From Trebonia sp963737285 (GTDB taxonomy: Bacteria; Actinomycetota; Actinomycetes; Streptosporangiales; Streptosporangiaceae): 64,000 bases of DNA. The stretch's first letter is position 1; the number at the start of each line of letters is the position of its first letter. Below the pieces are notes generated by a model. That model was not told where the DNA came from. It saw only the letters and a program-made list of their open reading frames with translations, and ran no database searches. Where the stretch lies: contig CAVTRT010000002.1 in NCBI GenBank assembly GCA_963737285.1, positions 806,001 through 870,000 of the forward strand. Direction: 5' to 3'. Both the position numbers and the translations under genes were made by a program. Positions 1 through 7,916 of the stretch are shown here, piece after piece.

Positions 1-432
1 AGCACTGCTGATCAGAGCGTATGACAAGTTTTCCATAAACTGTTGCCAGCCTGGTTACATGGTGAAGTCGCAGATGTTGCGTCACCGATCGTTCGGACTC
101 CTTCGACGCGTCATTGAATCGTGTGCCGCTGAACTGGAGCAATCGGGTGGTCTCCGCTCCGGGTTGCCCACCGGCAAGCGACGACGGAGAAGACGAGGCT
201 AGTGCTGGTTTCCAGGCTGAATCCGGCCGCCTCGGACCGATGCTATACGGCGCGCGAGCCGCTCCCAACGGCAAAATAGCGTCGGCGGCCATGCGGGTAT
301 GGAGCCCCGCGGCCCGGGTGATCGCGGCTAGGGTGATCGCGGCTAGGTGATCGCGGCTAGGTGATCGCGGCTAGGTGATCGCGGCTAGGGCCGCGCCCGG
401 GATGTCGAGGCGGGGGCTGTTAGGGTTCGCAG
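1..432. other. Upstream region with no recognisable gene
   Basis: The window opens with about 430 bases in which I see no convincing gene on either strand. The short reading frames lack domain-like composition. The only structured element is the 14-15 bp tandem repeat at 318-388, just before the serine hydrolase. Confidence 0.5.
318..388. repeat. Five-copy 14-15 bp tandem repeat
   Basis: The unit GTGATCGCGGCTAG occurs five times head to tail. The second unit is offset by one extra G and the rest are exact 14-mers. It ends 44 bases before the GTG start of the serine hydrolase. Copies this uniform suggest recent slippage. No function is evident. Confidence 0.9.
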
Positions 433-1805
433 GTGGCTGTAAGAGAATCTGAGGAGTTGTTGCCAGCGACGCGGCGGGCACTGCTGCGCCGGGTGGCCGT
501 TGGACAGGCCGAGGGCCGGTCGCCGTCGCTGGTCGGGGCCGTGGTGCGGGACGGCGTCCAGGTGTGGTGCGGCTCGCGGGCCATGATGGAGGACCACGAG
601 CCAGACGGCGGCATTCAGTACCGCATCGGCTCTTTGACCAAGACGTTCGTCGCGGTGCTGATCATGCGCCTGCGCGCGGAGGGGCTGCTCGACCTCGCCG
701 ACCCAGTCGGCAAGTACCTGGATCCCGGCGAGGCCGGGTCCGCGACGATCGGGCAGTTGCTGTCGCATACGGCGGGACTGGCCGCCGAGTCTCGCGGCCC
801 ATGGTGGGAGCGGACTTCGGGTCAATTGCGGCCCTCACTCGGCGACATCTTCAGCGACCGCCCGCAGCCGCTGCCGGCCGGACGTCAGTTCCACTACTCC
901 AATCCCGGGTTCGCGCTGCTTGGCGCGCTGGCGGGGCACCTGCGCGGGCACACCTGGGACGAGGCGGTGCGCCGCGAGATCCTCTCGCCCCTTGGCATGT
1001 CACGGACCACGCTGCGGGCGCAGGCACCCCATGCGGGCGGCTTCGCCGTGCACCCGTGGGCCGACGTGATGCAGCCTGAGCCAGCAGAGCACACCGGGCA
1101 CATGGCGCCAGCCGGGGATCTGTGGTCAACGGCCGACGACCTATGCAGGTTTGCCGCGTTCCTGCTCGACGGTGACGACCGAGTGCTGCCCGTCGCGACC
1201 CTGCAGGAGATGCGGGTGCACGCCGCGCCGCCATCCGAGAGCGGCAGCGGATACGGCTTCGGCGTCCAGATCCTGGAGCGCCAGGACCGGGCCCTGTTCG
1301 GTCACGGCGGGTCGATGCCCGGGTTCCTCGCCACCTTGTGGGTGTCCCCCAGCGACGGTCTCGGCGCGGTGACCCTCTCCAACACCACCGCGGGACCGGC
1401 GATCGGCGAGATCGCCGCCGACCTCATCGAAATCGTCGCGTCGAATGAACCGCGCCTGCCGGAGCGGTGGAAGCCGCAGCCCGGCATCGGTCCGGACCTC
1501 CTCGCGCTCACCGGCCTGTGGTACTGGGGTCCGCGCGCGACCGTGCTGCGAGTGCTGTCCCCTGAGACGCTGGAGCTGAGACCAGCCTCCGGGGCTGGCC
1601 GCGGGTCCCGCTTCCGCGCCTCGGGCGACGGAACCTGGACCGGGCTGGACGGCTACTACACCGGTGAGACGCTCCGCCTAGTCCCCGCCGACGACGGCGT
1701 CGCCGAGCACCTGGACCTGGGGACGTTCCTGTTCGTGCGGGAGCCTACGGGCCCGGGTCTCCCCTCGCGGCCCGGCCGCACGAGCACGGCTGGCAGGCGG
1801 GCTGA
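433..1805 (+). CDS. Serine hydrolase, beta-lactamase / class C PBP family (frameshifted near its end)
   Basis: This is a class C beta-lactamase/D-Ala-D-Ala carboxypeptidase-type hydrolase. The nucleophile motif is S67-L-T-K70, the second motif is Y155-S-N157 and the third is H291-G-G293. It starts with GTG and has no obvious signal peptide, so it is probably cytoplasmic, like the esterase-like members. The conserved C-terminal domain ends near base 1744. There the literal frame runs on to 2166 antisense to the next gene, with basic low-complexity sequence. Restoring one C in the CC at 1744-1745 gives a family-typical ending: Glu-Pro-Tyr-Gly, a short Pro-rich tail, Gly-Trp-Gln-Ala-Gly, and a TGA at 1803-1805. 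I therefore read a one-base deletion, or a sequencing error. The substrate cannot be told from sequence. Confidence 0.8.
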
Positions 1806-3032
1806 TCGCGGACGCCATACCGCGCCTGCGCGCAGAGCCGTCATCAGGGCCGCTGGCTCAATCAGCCAGAAGGTCCAGGGTCGCGGATCCCAGATCACTT
1901 GCCCGCTGAGTGCAGGTAAGGCCGTCACGGGCGTTTCCTGGTGGATGCGGCCGCCGGTCTCGGTGAGGGCCTTGCCGGAGCCGCCCCAGCGGAGCTTGAT
2001 GAGCTCAGCGGCGATGGACACCGCCGTCTCCTCGGGGGTACGAGCGCCTAGGTCCAGGCCGATCGGCGAGCGCAGCCGGGACAGCTCGGACTGGGTCAGG
2101 CCGACCTCGCGCAGCCGCTCCAGGCGGTCCTCATGGGTGCGGCGGCTGCCCATCGCGCCGATGTAGTCGGCGGGAGTGCGCAGCGCGACCTCAAGGACGG
2201 GGACATCGAACTTGGGGTCGTGGGTGAGGACGCAGATCACCGTGCGGGCATCGACCTCAGCGCCGGCCAGGAAACGGTGCGGCCAGTCGACGACGACCTC
2301 ATCGGCCTCACGGAACCTGGCCCTGGTCGCGAAGATGGGGCGGGCGTCGCAGACGGTCACGTGGTAGCCGAGGAACTTGCCGACACGCGCGACGGCGGCA
2401 GCGAAGTCGATGGCGCCGAAGACATACATCCGGGGCGGCGGGGCGAACGAGGTCACGAAGACGCTCAGCTCGCCGCCGAGCCGCTCGCCGTCCGCGCCGT
2501 AGCGGCGGATGCCGGTGGTGCCCTGGGCGAGCAGCCCGCGCGCGTCGTCATCCACTGCGTCGTTCAGCCGCTGCGAGCCGAGGTTCCCGGTCGAGCGGCC
2601 GTCGCCCCAGATCACCCGGCGCGCACCGATGGCACCAGGCCCGGAGACAACGGTGGCGACCGCGACCGGCTCGCCGCGCTTGACGGCGGTGGCGATCTGG
2701 CCCAGCTCGGGGAACGTTTGCCTGCTGACCGGCTCGACGAAGATGTCCAGGATGCCGCCGCAGGTCAGGCCAACCGCGAACGCGTCATCGTCGCTGACAC
2801 CGTAGGTCTGCAGCAGCGGCACGCCGCTGGCCGAGACCTCGTTGCTGAGCTCGTAGACTGCGCCCTCGACGCATCCCCCGGACACGCTGCCGATGACCTC
2901 GCCCCCGGGCGCGACCGCCAGCGCGGCACCTGGATCGCGGGGAGCGCTGCGGAACGTACTCACCACGGTCGCCAACCCGAACGTCTCGCCAGACTCCCAC
3001 CACTTGGTGATCGTGTTCAGGATGTCGCGCAC
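1656..3032 (-). CDS. XdhC/CoxI family protein
   Basis: XdhC-type proteins insert or protect the molybdenum cofactor of xanthine-dehydrogenase-type enzymes. The N-terminal XdhC_CoxI domain shows the GSVSGGCVEGAVY block. The C-terminal Rossmann domain starts at the RMYVFGA motif and continues with the GAMGSRRTHEDRL and SPIGLDLGARTPEE blocks typical of the family. The reading frame opens at a GTG at 3059, but I prefer the GTG at 3032, which follows a GAGGTGGAG element and begins at the conserved domain. Conserved sequence ends near 1938, and about 93 further residues run antisense to the serine hydrolase, so the true C-terminus is uncertain. No molybdenum hydroxylase genes are in the window. Confidence 0.82.
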   Translation of the reverse strand: MRDILNTITKWWESGETFGLATVVSTFRSAPRDPGAALAVAPGGEVIGSVSGGCVEGAVYELSNEVSASGVPLLQTYGVSDDDAFAVGLTCGGILDIFVEPVSRQTFPELGQIATAVKRGEPVAVATVVSGPGAIGARRVIWGDGRSTGNLGSQRLNDAVDDDARGLLAQGTTGIRRYGADGERLGGELSVFVTSFAPPPRMYVFGAIDFAAAVARVGKFLGYHVTVCDARPIFATRARFREADEVVVDWPHRFLAGAEVDARTVICVLTHDPKFDVPVLEVALRTPADYIGAMGSRRTHEDRLERLREVGLTQSELSRLRSPIGLDLGARTPEETAVSIAAELIKLRWGGSGKALTETGGRIHQETPVTALPALSGQVIWDPRPWTFWLIEPAALMTALRAGAVWRPRSARLPAVLVRPGREGRPGPVGSRTNRNVPRSRCSATPSSAGTRRSVSPV

Positions 3033-3148
3033 AACTCCACCTCGAAGTCTCACTTGCACTAAACGCTAGCCGACCGCGTCGCTAGCGAGCTACGGCGGTT
3101 TAGCGATCACTTAAGCCAAGGGGCTGGACCAGGAGACTACGCCGACTC

Positions 3149-3721
3149 CTACCTTTCCCGCACCGCCGCCACGGCAAGGCGCATCACGTTGGGGAGGCGC
3201 GGGTCGGCCGAGCGGACCGGGTCGGCCTCCACTTCCTCAGGCAGCAGCCAGGCGTGCCGCTTGATGGTAAGCCGCTCCACCCAGTGCATGCCATTGAAGC
3301 GGACCTCGGTGCCAGCGGGGACGGCGACAGCGTAGTACTCTTGGTCCTGCACGAAACGGACACCCAGCCGTGTCCACTCAATGGTCGATGTCTCAAGAGG
3401 AGACCCAAGCAAGGACTCGTCCACCGCCAGGCCGACCTCCTCGTGCATCTCCCGGACGGCCGCCGCGCGCAGCGGCTCGTCACGGTGGGCGGCGCCGCCC
3501 ACCGTGAACCAGTACCGGTCATGGGGCCGCAGTGGATCCCATCCCTGCATCAGCAGGACCCGCCCGTTCGGGTCTATGGGAAGGACGCGCGCCGTGTTGC
3601 GCCGCCACGTCGCTATCGGGCTGAGCTTCCTGATCGGGACCTCCAGGCTGTCGGGTGAACGTCCTGGTGACCAGTGTGCCGGGCAATGGCTGCCGAGAAC
3701 AACGGCAGGGCTGCTGATCAA
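3149..3721 (-). CDS. NUDIX hydrolase
   Basis: The complete Nudix box GX5EX7REUXEEXGU runs from G76 to L98 (G76, E82, R90-E91, E94-E95, G97-L98), so this should be a Mg-dependent nucleoside-diphosphate-type pyrophosphohydrolase. The substrate is unknown. The core runs from about residue 38 to the end. Residues 25-34 are not NUDIX sequence: they match, in DNA and protein, the 3' end of the upstream hisG gene. The gene therefore looks like the distal copy of a duplicated hisG-tail/NUDIX segment (see 3842-3970). The start codon is unclear, because the only ATG lies well before the domain and no good ribosome site is visible. Confidence 0.8.
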   Translation of the reverse strand: MISSPAVVLGSHCPAHWSPGRSPDSLEVPIRKLSPIATWRRNTARVLPIDPNGRVLLMQGWDPLRPHDRYWFTVGGAAHRDEPLRAAAVREMHEEVGLAVDESLLGSPLETSTIEWTRLGVRFVQDQEYYAVAVPAGTEVRFNGMHWVERLTIKRHAWLLPEEVEADPVRSADPRLPNVMRLAVAAVRER

Positions 3722-3827
3722 GGGCGGCGCAGGCTGATTCCCCCGGGTTCCACCCGATCGGGGGCCGTGAGGTCCACGTCAGCGTGGTAATCGGTACCAA
3801 GTACTGCCCGCTTTCCTGAGACCGGGA

Positions 3828-3871
3828 CAAGCCCCCGGCCGCTAGAACCCAAGAAGGCGGCCAGGGGCTTG
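3828..3871 (-). terminator. Hairpin after the truncated NUDIX copy
   Basis: Arms 3828-3842 and 3857-3871 form a 15-bp stem with one mismatch around a 14-base loop. It overlaps the TAG stop of the NUDIX fragment on the minus strand. No strong U-tract follows, as is common for actinobacterial terminators. It probably ends the rib-his transcript. Confidence 0.55.
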
Positions 3872-3970
3872 CGGCGAAGGGTCGTCCGGCCGCATCGGGT
3901 CCCAGCCGTGCAAGAGCGGCACGCGCCCCTCCGGGTTCACCGGAAGGACGCGTGCGGTGTTCCGCCGCCA
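3842..3970 (-). pseudogene. NUDIX hydrolase N-terminal fragment (duplicate)
   Basis: The minus strand encodes 42 residues beginning Trp-Arg-Arg-Asn-Thr-Ala-Arg-Val-Leu-Pro, then a segment ending GWDPMRPDD, and stops. This parallels residues 39-68 of the intact NUDIX protein (GWDPLRPHD) and ends before the Nudix box, so no enzyme can result. It starts about 20 bases after the hisG stop. It is a truncated sister of the gene at 3149-3721. Confidence 0.75.
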
Positions 3971-3986
3971 GGACAGGCCCAACGGA

Positions 3987-4862
3987 CTACTCAACGATCT
4001 TGCTGATCGGGATCTCCAGGATGTCGTGCGCTCCTGCTGCCTTCAGCGCCGGGATGAGGGTGTTGACGCCGCGCTTGGGCACGACCGTCTCGACAGCGTT
4101 CATGTCGCCGCTGGCCAGCGTCGTGATCGTCGGCGAGGACATGGCCGGCAGCATCGCGCTCACCGCCGCCAGCTGTGCGGCCGGGACGTTGAGCTTCAGC
4201 AGCACGTGGCCGCGCGCCCGGATCGCGCCGCGCAGCAGCAGCGCGATGTCGTCCATCGCGGCCTTCTTCTCCGGGTCCTCATAGGCGGCCTTGCAGGCGA
4301 CGAGCTCGGTGTAGCTGCTGAGGATGGTCTCCAGGATGCGCAGCCCGTTCTTGCGCAGCGACGACCCGGTCTCTGTCAGGTCGACGATGGCGTCGACGAT
4401 GTCGGGCACCTTCGCCTCGGTCGCGCCATAGGATGGGACGACCAGCGCCTTGACGCCATTGTCGGTCAGGTATCGCGCGGTCAGCGACGGGAACTCGGTG
4501 GAGATCCGCACGCCCTCCGGCAGATCCCGGATCGACTGCCACGGGGCGCTCTCCGGCACCGCGAGCACCACCCGCACCGGGTTGGACGTGGCCTTCGAGT
4601 ACTGGAGCTCGCCGAGGGAGGCGACGTCGGCTTCGGTCTCGGTGATCCAGTCACGGCCGGTGATGCCCAGATCGAACAGGCCGCGCTCGAGGTAGGACGG
4701 GATTTCCTGGGGCCGCAGGAACCGCACGCGGGCAATCCGCGGGTCGTCGATCGAGGCGTGGTAGTCACGGTCCGACGACCGCCGCACGGTCAGGTCGGCG
4801 GCGTCGAACAGGTCAAGGGTGGCTTTTTCCAGCGACCCCTTGGGCAGTACGAGCGACAGCAT
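3987..4862 (-). CDS. hisG: ATP phosphoribosyltransferase, long form
   Basis: HisG catalyses the first step of histidine synthesis, ATP + PRPP to phosphoribosyl-ATP. At 291 residues it is the long homohexameric type. The catalytic region includes DLGITGRDW near residues 64-72 and the PRPP-binding stretch DAIVDLTETG. An ACT-like C-terminal domain (about 205-291) gives histidine feedback inhibition in this class. The ATG is preceded by GGAGAAAG at a suitable distance. In streptomycetes hisE normally lies between ribH and hisG. Here only 136 bases separate them, too little for hisE. Confidence 0.96.
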   Translation of the reverse strand: MLSLVLPKGSLEKATLDLFDAADLTVRRSSDRDYHASIDDPRIARVRFLRPQEIPSYLERGLFDLGITGRDWITETEADVASLGELQYSKATSNPVRVVLAVPESAPWQSIRDLPEGVRISTEFPSLTARYLTDNGVKALVVPSYGATEAKVPDIVDAIVDLTETGSSLRKNGLRILETILSSYTELVACKAAYEDPEKKAAMDDIALLLRGAIRARGHVLLKLNVPAAQLAAVSAMLPAMSSPTITTLASGDMNAVETVVPKRGVNTLIPALKAAGAHDILEIPISKIVE

Positions 4863-4998
4863 GATCTTTTTCTTTCTCCAGAACGAAACCTACAACTCTT
4901 CCCACGTCACAGCGCCGCGCAACCGGGGCCAACGGTCAGCATGACGCATGCGAGCATGGCAAATGCCGAACGTGACGTGAACGCAGGGTTACGCGACG
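4863..4998 (-). other. ribH-hisG spacer lacking hisE
   Basis: This 136-base spacer contains the hisG ribosome site near 4870-4880. It has no room for the roughly 90-codon hisE (phosphoribosyl-ATP pyrophosphatase) expected here in many actinobacteria, and I see no hisE remnant. Confidence 0.5.
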
Positions 4999-5526
4999 CT
5001 AGAAATGTCGCGCAGGATGGTTCTGGAAATTACCGGACCGGATGGCATGAAGCAGGATCGCGGTGTCAAGCGCTGCCACGACTGCCTCCCATCCCTTGTC
5101 CTCGGCACTGCCCGTAAAGTCCCCACTGGCAGGCAGGCCGCAGCGGTCGCGGGCCTCATCCAGAGTATTACACGTTAGCACGCCATTGCCAACAGGCTTG
5201 CCGGTATCCAGCGCAACCCGGGTGAGCCCGGCGGTCACCGCGTCGCAAACGTACTCGAAATGCGGCGTCCCGCCGCGGATCACCGCACCGAGGCAGGCGA
5301 CCGCGTCGAACCCCCGCTTGGCCAGCGCGGCGGCGACGACCGGCAGCTCGATGGCCCCAGCCACCCGGACGACGACCGGTGTCTCGACGCCGCACGCCTC
5401 CGCGGCGGCAACGGCCCGGTCAACGAGCGAGTCGGTGATCTCCGCGTTCCACCGGGTGGCCGCGATCGCCAGCGTCAGCCTGCTCGCGTCGACGATGGCC
5501 AGATCTGGCTTCCCCTCACCACTCAC
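4999..5526 (-). CDS. ribH: 6,7-dimethyl-8-ribityllumazine synthase
   Basis: RibH condenses 5-amino-6-ribitylaminouracil with dihydroxybutanone phosphate to lumazine, the penultimate step to riboflavin. The ATRWN motif (23-27), GAIELP (57-62) and the active-site block GAVIRGGTPHFEYV (80-93, proton-relay histidine H89) are intact. At 175 residues it is slightly long because of its C-terminal tail. Its GTG start lies inside a GC-rich intergenic repeat that also supplies the start codons of pyrB and carA. It sits in the ribE-ribBA-ribH-hisG operon downstream of an FMN riboswitch. Confidence 0.96.
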   Translation of the reverse strand: MSGEGKPDLAIVDASRLTLAIAATRWNAEITDSLVDRAVAAAEACGVETPVVVRVAGAIELPVVAAALAKRGFDAVACLGAVIRGGTPHFEYVCDAVTAGLTRVALDTGKPVGNGVLTCNTLDEARDRCGLPASGDFTGSAEDKGWEAVVAALDTAILLHAIRSGNFQNHPARHF

Positions 5527-5604
5527 AGTGTCCCCCGCTCGCTCCCGCTCCTCGTCCCCCGTCGCTCCCGCTCGGTCCAGGCGCCACCGCGCCCCTGCGC
5601 TCGC
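5522..5604 (-). repeat. GC-rich start-codon repeat, copy between ribBA and ribH
   Basis: On the minus strand this spacer reads as iterated GAGCG-rich units ending in CGGGGGACACTGTGAG, where GTG is the ribH start. It shares these elements with the spacers at 44857-44940, 46109-46245 and 48497-48545. Here it keeps the outer GTGAGCGAGCG and CTGGACCGAGCGG modules but not the GAAGGCG palindrome. Confidence 0.6.
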
Positions 5605-6882
5605 TCACGAGGGCACCTCTATCTCGTGGCCCATGCGGTCGCGCTTGGTGGTCAGGTAGCGCACGTTGCCCGGGGTGACGCGGGGCGGCAGCGGGACGCG
5701 GATCACGCCAAGCCCGTGCCTGGCCAAGGCATCGACCTTGGCCGGGTTGTTGGTGAGCAGCTGCACCGAGCTGACCCCCAGGTCGGTCAGCAGCTGGGTG
5801 GCGACCGAGTACTCGCGGGCGTCGACCGGCAAGCCGAGCTCCAGGTTGGCATCCACGGTGTCGGCTCCGGCGTCCTGCAGCTCGTAGGCCTGCAGCTTGG
5901 ACAGCAGCCCGATCCCCCGGCCCTCGTGCCCGCGCAGGTACAAGATGACGCCGCGGCCGCGCTCGGCGACCGCGGCCATCGCGGCCTGCAGCTGGGCGCC
6001 GCAGTCGCAGCGCTGCGAGCCGAACACGTCCCCGGTGAGGCACTCGGAGTGGATCCTGGTGAGGACGTCCTCGCCGCCGGAGATGTCGCCGAGGACAAGC
6101 GCCATGTGCTCGGTCCCGTCGACGTCGCCGCGGTAGCCGTATGTGGTCCAGGTGGCGTACTCGTTCTGGATGGCGGTAGTAGCGACCCTGGTGACCAGGG
6201 TCTCCGTACGGCGGCGGTGCTCGATGAGCTGCTCGATGGAGATAAGAGCCAGGCCGTGCGCGTCGGCGAAGGCGCGCAGGGCGGGCAGCCGCATCATCGT
6301 GCCGTCGTCGTTGACGACCTCGGCGAGCACTCCGGCCGGGCGCAGCCCGGCGAGCCTGGCCAGGTCGACGGCGGCCTCAGTGTGGCCCGGGCGGGCCAGG
6401 ACGCCGCCCTCGGCGTACCGGAGCGGGAAGATGTGGCCGGGCTTGACGAAATCGCTGGCCTGGGCCGCGGCGTCGGCGAGCAGCCGGATCGTGGTGGTCC
6501 GGTCGGCGGCGGAGATACCGGTGGTCACGCCGTCGCGCGCGTCCACGGTGACGGTGAAGGCGGTGCGCATGCGCTCGCCGTTCTGCGCGGTCATCAGCGG
6601 CAGGCCGAGCCTGTCCAGGTCCGGGCCGGGCATCGGCACGCAGATGACGCCGCTGGTGTAGCGGACCATGAAGGCCAGCAACTCGGGCGTGGCCTTCTGG
6701 GCGGCGAAGATGATGTCGCCCTCGTTCTCCCGGTTCTCGTCGTCCACCACGATGGCAGGACGGCCGGCCGCGATGTCGGCGATGGCCCGCTCGACGTCGT
6801 CGAGCGGGATGTCGCTGCTGGTGTCCAGCGCGGTGCTCGTCAGCACCGCGGCGCTGGTGTGCAGTTCCTCGCAGGCGGTCAC
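5605..6882 (-). CDS. ribBA: Bifunctional 3,4-dihydroxy-2-butanone-4-phosphate synthase / GTP cyclohydrolase II
   Basis: The N-terminal RibB half (about 26-225) carries the acidic metal motif DDENRENEGD (47-56). The C-terminal RibA half (about 230-425) carries the zinc ligands C281, C292 and C294 in the CLTGDVFGSQRCDCG block and the GHEGRGIG segment. The two activities feed both branches of riboflavin synthesis from ribulose 5-phosphate and GTP. Its start overlaps the ribE stop by four bases (ATGA), so translation is probably coupled. The length is normal. Confidence 0.97.
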   Translation of the reverse strand: MTACEELHTSAAVLTSTALDTSSDIPLDDVERAIADIAAGRPAIVVDDENRENEGDIIFAAQKATPELLAFMVRYTSGVICVPMPGPDLDRLGLPLMTAQNGERMRTAFTVTVDARDGVTTGISAADRTTTIRLLADAAAQASDFVKPGHIFPLRYAEGGVLARPGHTEAAVDLARLAGLRPAGVLAEVVNDDGTMMRLPALRAFADAHGLALISIEQLIEHRRRTETLVTRVATTAIQNEYATWTTYGYRGDVDGTEHMALVLGDISGGEDVLTRIHSECLTGDVFGSQRCDCGAQLQAAMAAVAERGRGVILYLRGHEGRGIGLLSKLQAYELQDAGADTVDANLELGLPVDAREYSVATQLLTDLGVSSVQLLTNNPAKVDALARHGLGVIRVPLPPRVTPGNVRYLTTKRDRMGHEIEVPS

Positions 6883-7523
6883 TGGGCACCATCCCGTGCC
6901 AGGAGCTTCTCCACGTACTTGGCCATGACGTCGACCTCCAGGTTGACAAGCTCGCCCGGCTGGCGCAGGCCGAGCGTGGTGCGCTTGAGGGTTTCGGGGA
7001 TGAGGCTGACCTCGAAGAAGGTGTCCGCGATGGCGGAGACCGTGAGGCTCACGCCATCGACGGCGATGGAGCCCTTGTGCACCACGTACCGTTCCAGGCT
7101 CGGGGGCAGGCCGATGCGCACCACCTCCCAGTGCTCCTGCGGGTCGCGGCTGATGACAGTCCCGGTGCCGTCGACGTGGCCCTGCACCAGGTGCCCGCCG
7201 AGCCGGTCAGCCATGCGAACTGAGCGCTCCAGATTGACGCTGATGCCGGGCGCGGCCGTCGCGAGGCTGGTCCGGGCGAGGGTCTCCCCCATCACATCGG
7301 CGGCGAATCCGCGGGGCGGCACGCTCAGGCCATTGTTGCTGTTATCAGCTGGTGACTCGCCGATCAGGACGGTGACGGTGAGACACACGCCGTTGACCGC
7401 GATCGAGTCGCCGGGCCTGGCGTCCTCGGTGACCACGGCGCTGCGAATGTGAATGCGGGCAAAGTCGCCCAGGCGCTCGATAGCCTTGATCTCGCCGAGA
7501 TCCTCGACGATGCCGGTGAACAT
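6879..7523 (-). CDS. ribE: Riboflavin synthase alpha subunit
   Basis: This enzyme dismutates two lumazines to riboflavin. I place the start at the ATG of MFTGIVEDLGEI, the invariant N-terminus of the family. The frame is open 13 codons further upstream but without similarity. Two tandem lumazine-binding domains are visible, with GHLVQGHVDG in the second. It is the first gene after the FMN riboswitch, so FMN should repress the whole ribE-ribBA-ribH-hisG unit. This would also tie hisG to flavin status unless hisG has its own promoter. Confidence 0.96.
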   Translation of the reverse strand: MFTGIVEDLGEIKAIERLGDFARIHIRSAVVTEDARPGDSIAVNGVCLTVTVLIGESPADNSNNGLSVPPRGFAADVMGETLARTSLATAAPGISVNLERSVRMADRLGGHLVQGHVDGTGTVISRDPQEHWEVVRIGLPPSLERYVVHKGSIAVDGVSLTVSAIADTFFEVSLIPETLKRTTLGLRQPGELVNLEVDVMAKYVEKLLARDGAQ

Positions 7524-7650
7524 CCGCGTCCTCCTCCGGTCTGGCTCCGGGGGACGCGGCACATGCCCGCACGCCCGCGCCTAGGCGGTTTGTCCTCCGC
7601 TAGCTCGCGGCGGGACCGCCGTGGGCACGGCCAGTGGCCGCCCGCGCGCG

Positions 7651-7800
7651 CGCTGCCTCCCATCCGGACTTTAACCGTCGGTGCCGGGATTTCACCGGCT
7701 CAACCGACCGTGATAACTGGCACATTGCCTGCCAGCACCCGGCCGGGTCGCGGACTATCACCGCCGGCTCGGAATTTCACCGACCCCGGAGCACGCTCAC
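7651..7800 (-). promoter_or_regulatory. FMN riboswitch (RFN element)
   Basis: Read on the minus strand, the region holds the RFN signature words in order: GGTCGGTGAAATTCCG, CCGGCGGTGATAGTCCGCGA, a variable arm, GGTTGAGCCGGTGAAATCCC, then ACCGACGGTTAAAGTCCGGATGGGAGG. These match the conserved core that binds FMN. It lies about 130 bases before ribE, in the right orientation. The mechanism (translation or termination) is not decided here; a G/C-rich stretch at 7620-7650 could sequester downstream signals. Confidence 0.95.
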
Positions 7801-7916
7801 TTTGATGAACCAGTTTGCCACACCGGATATTCCGGGCGGCGCGGGCCCACTCCGGCCGGGATGAATGCGGCTCGCCAACGCCACAACGCACAACGCCGCC
7901 CGGGGCCAAAGCCTTG

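Noticed and set aside
2133..3062. Plus-strand frame of 309 codons
   Set aside because: Shadow of the XdhC gene: no domain, and its composition mirrors the antisense strand.
5260..7452. Long plus-strand frame (730 codons) across the rib operon
   Set aside because: It is antisense to ribBA, ribE and ribH, which have full domain evidence. Long antisense frames are expected in high-GC DNA.
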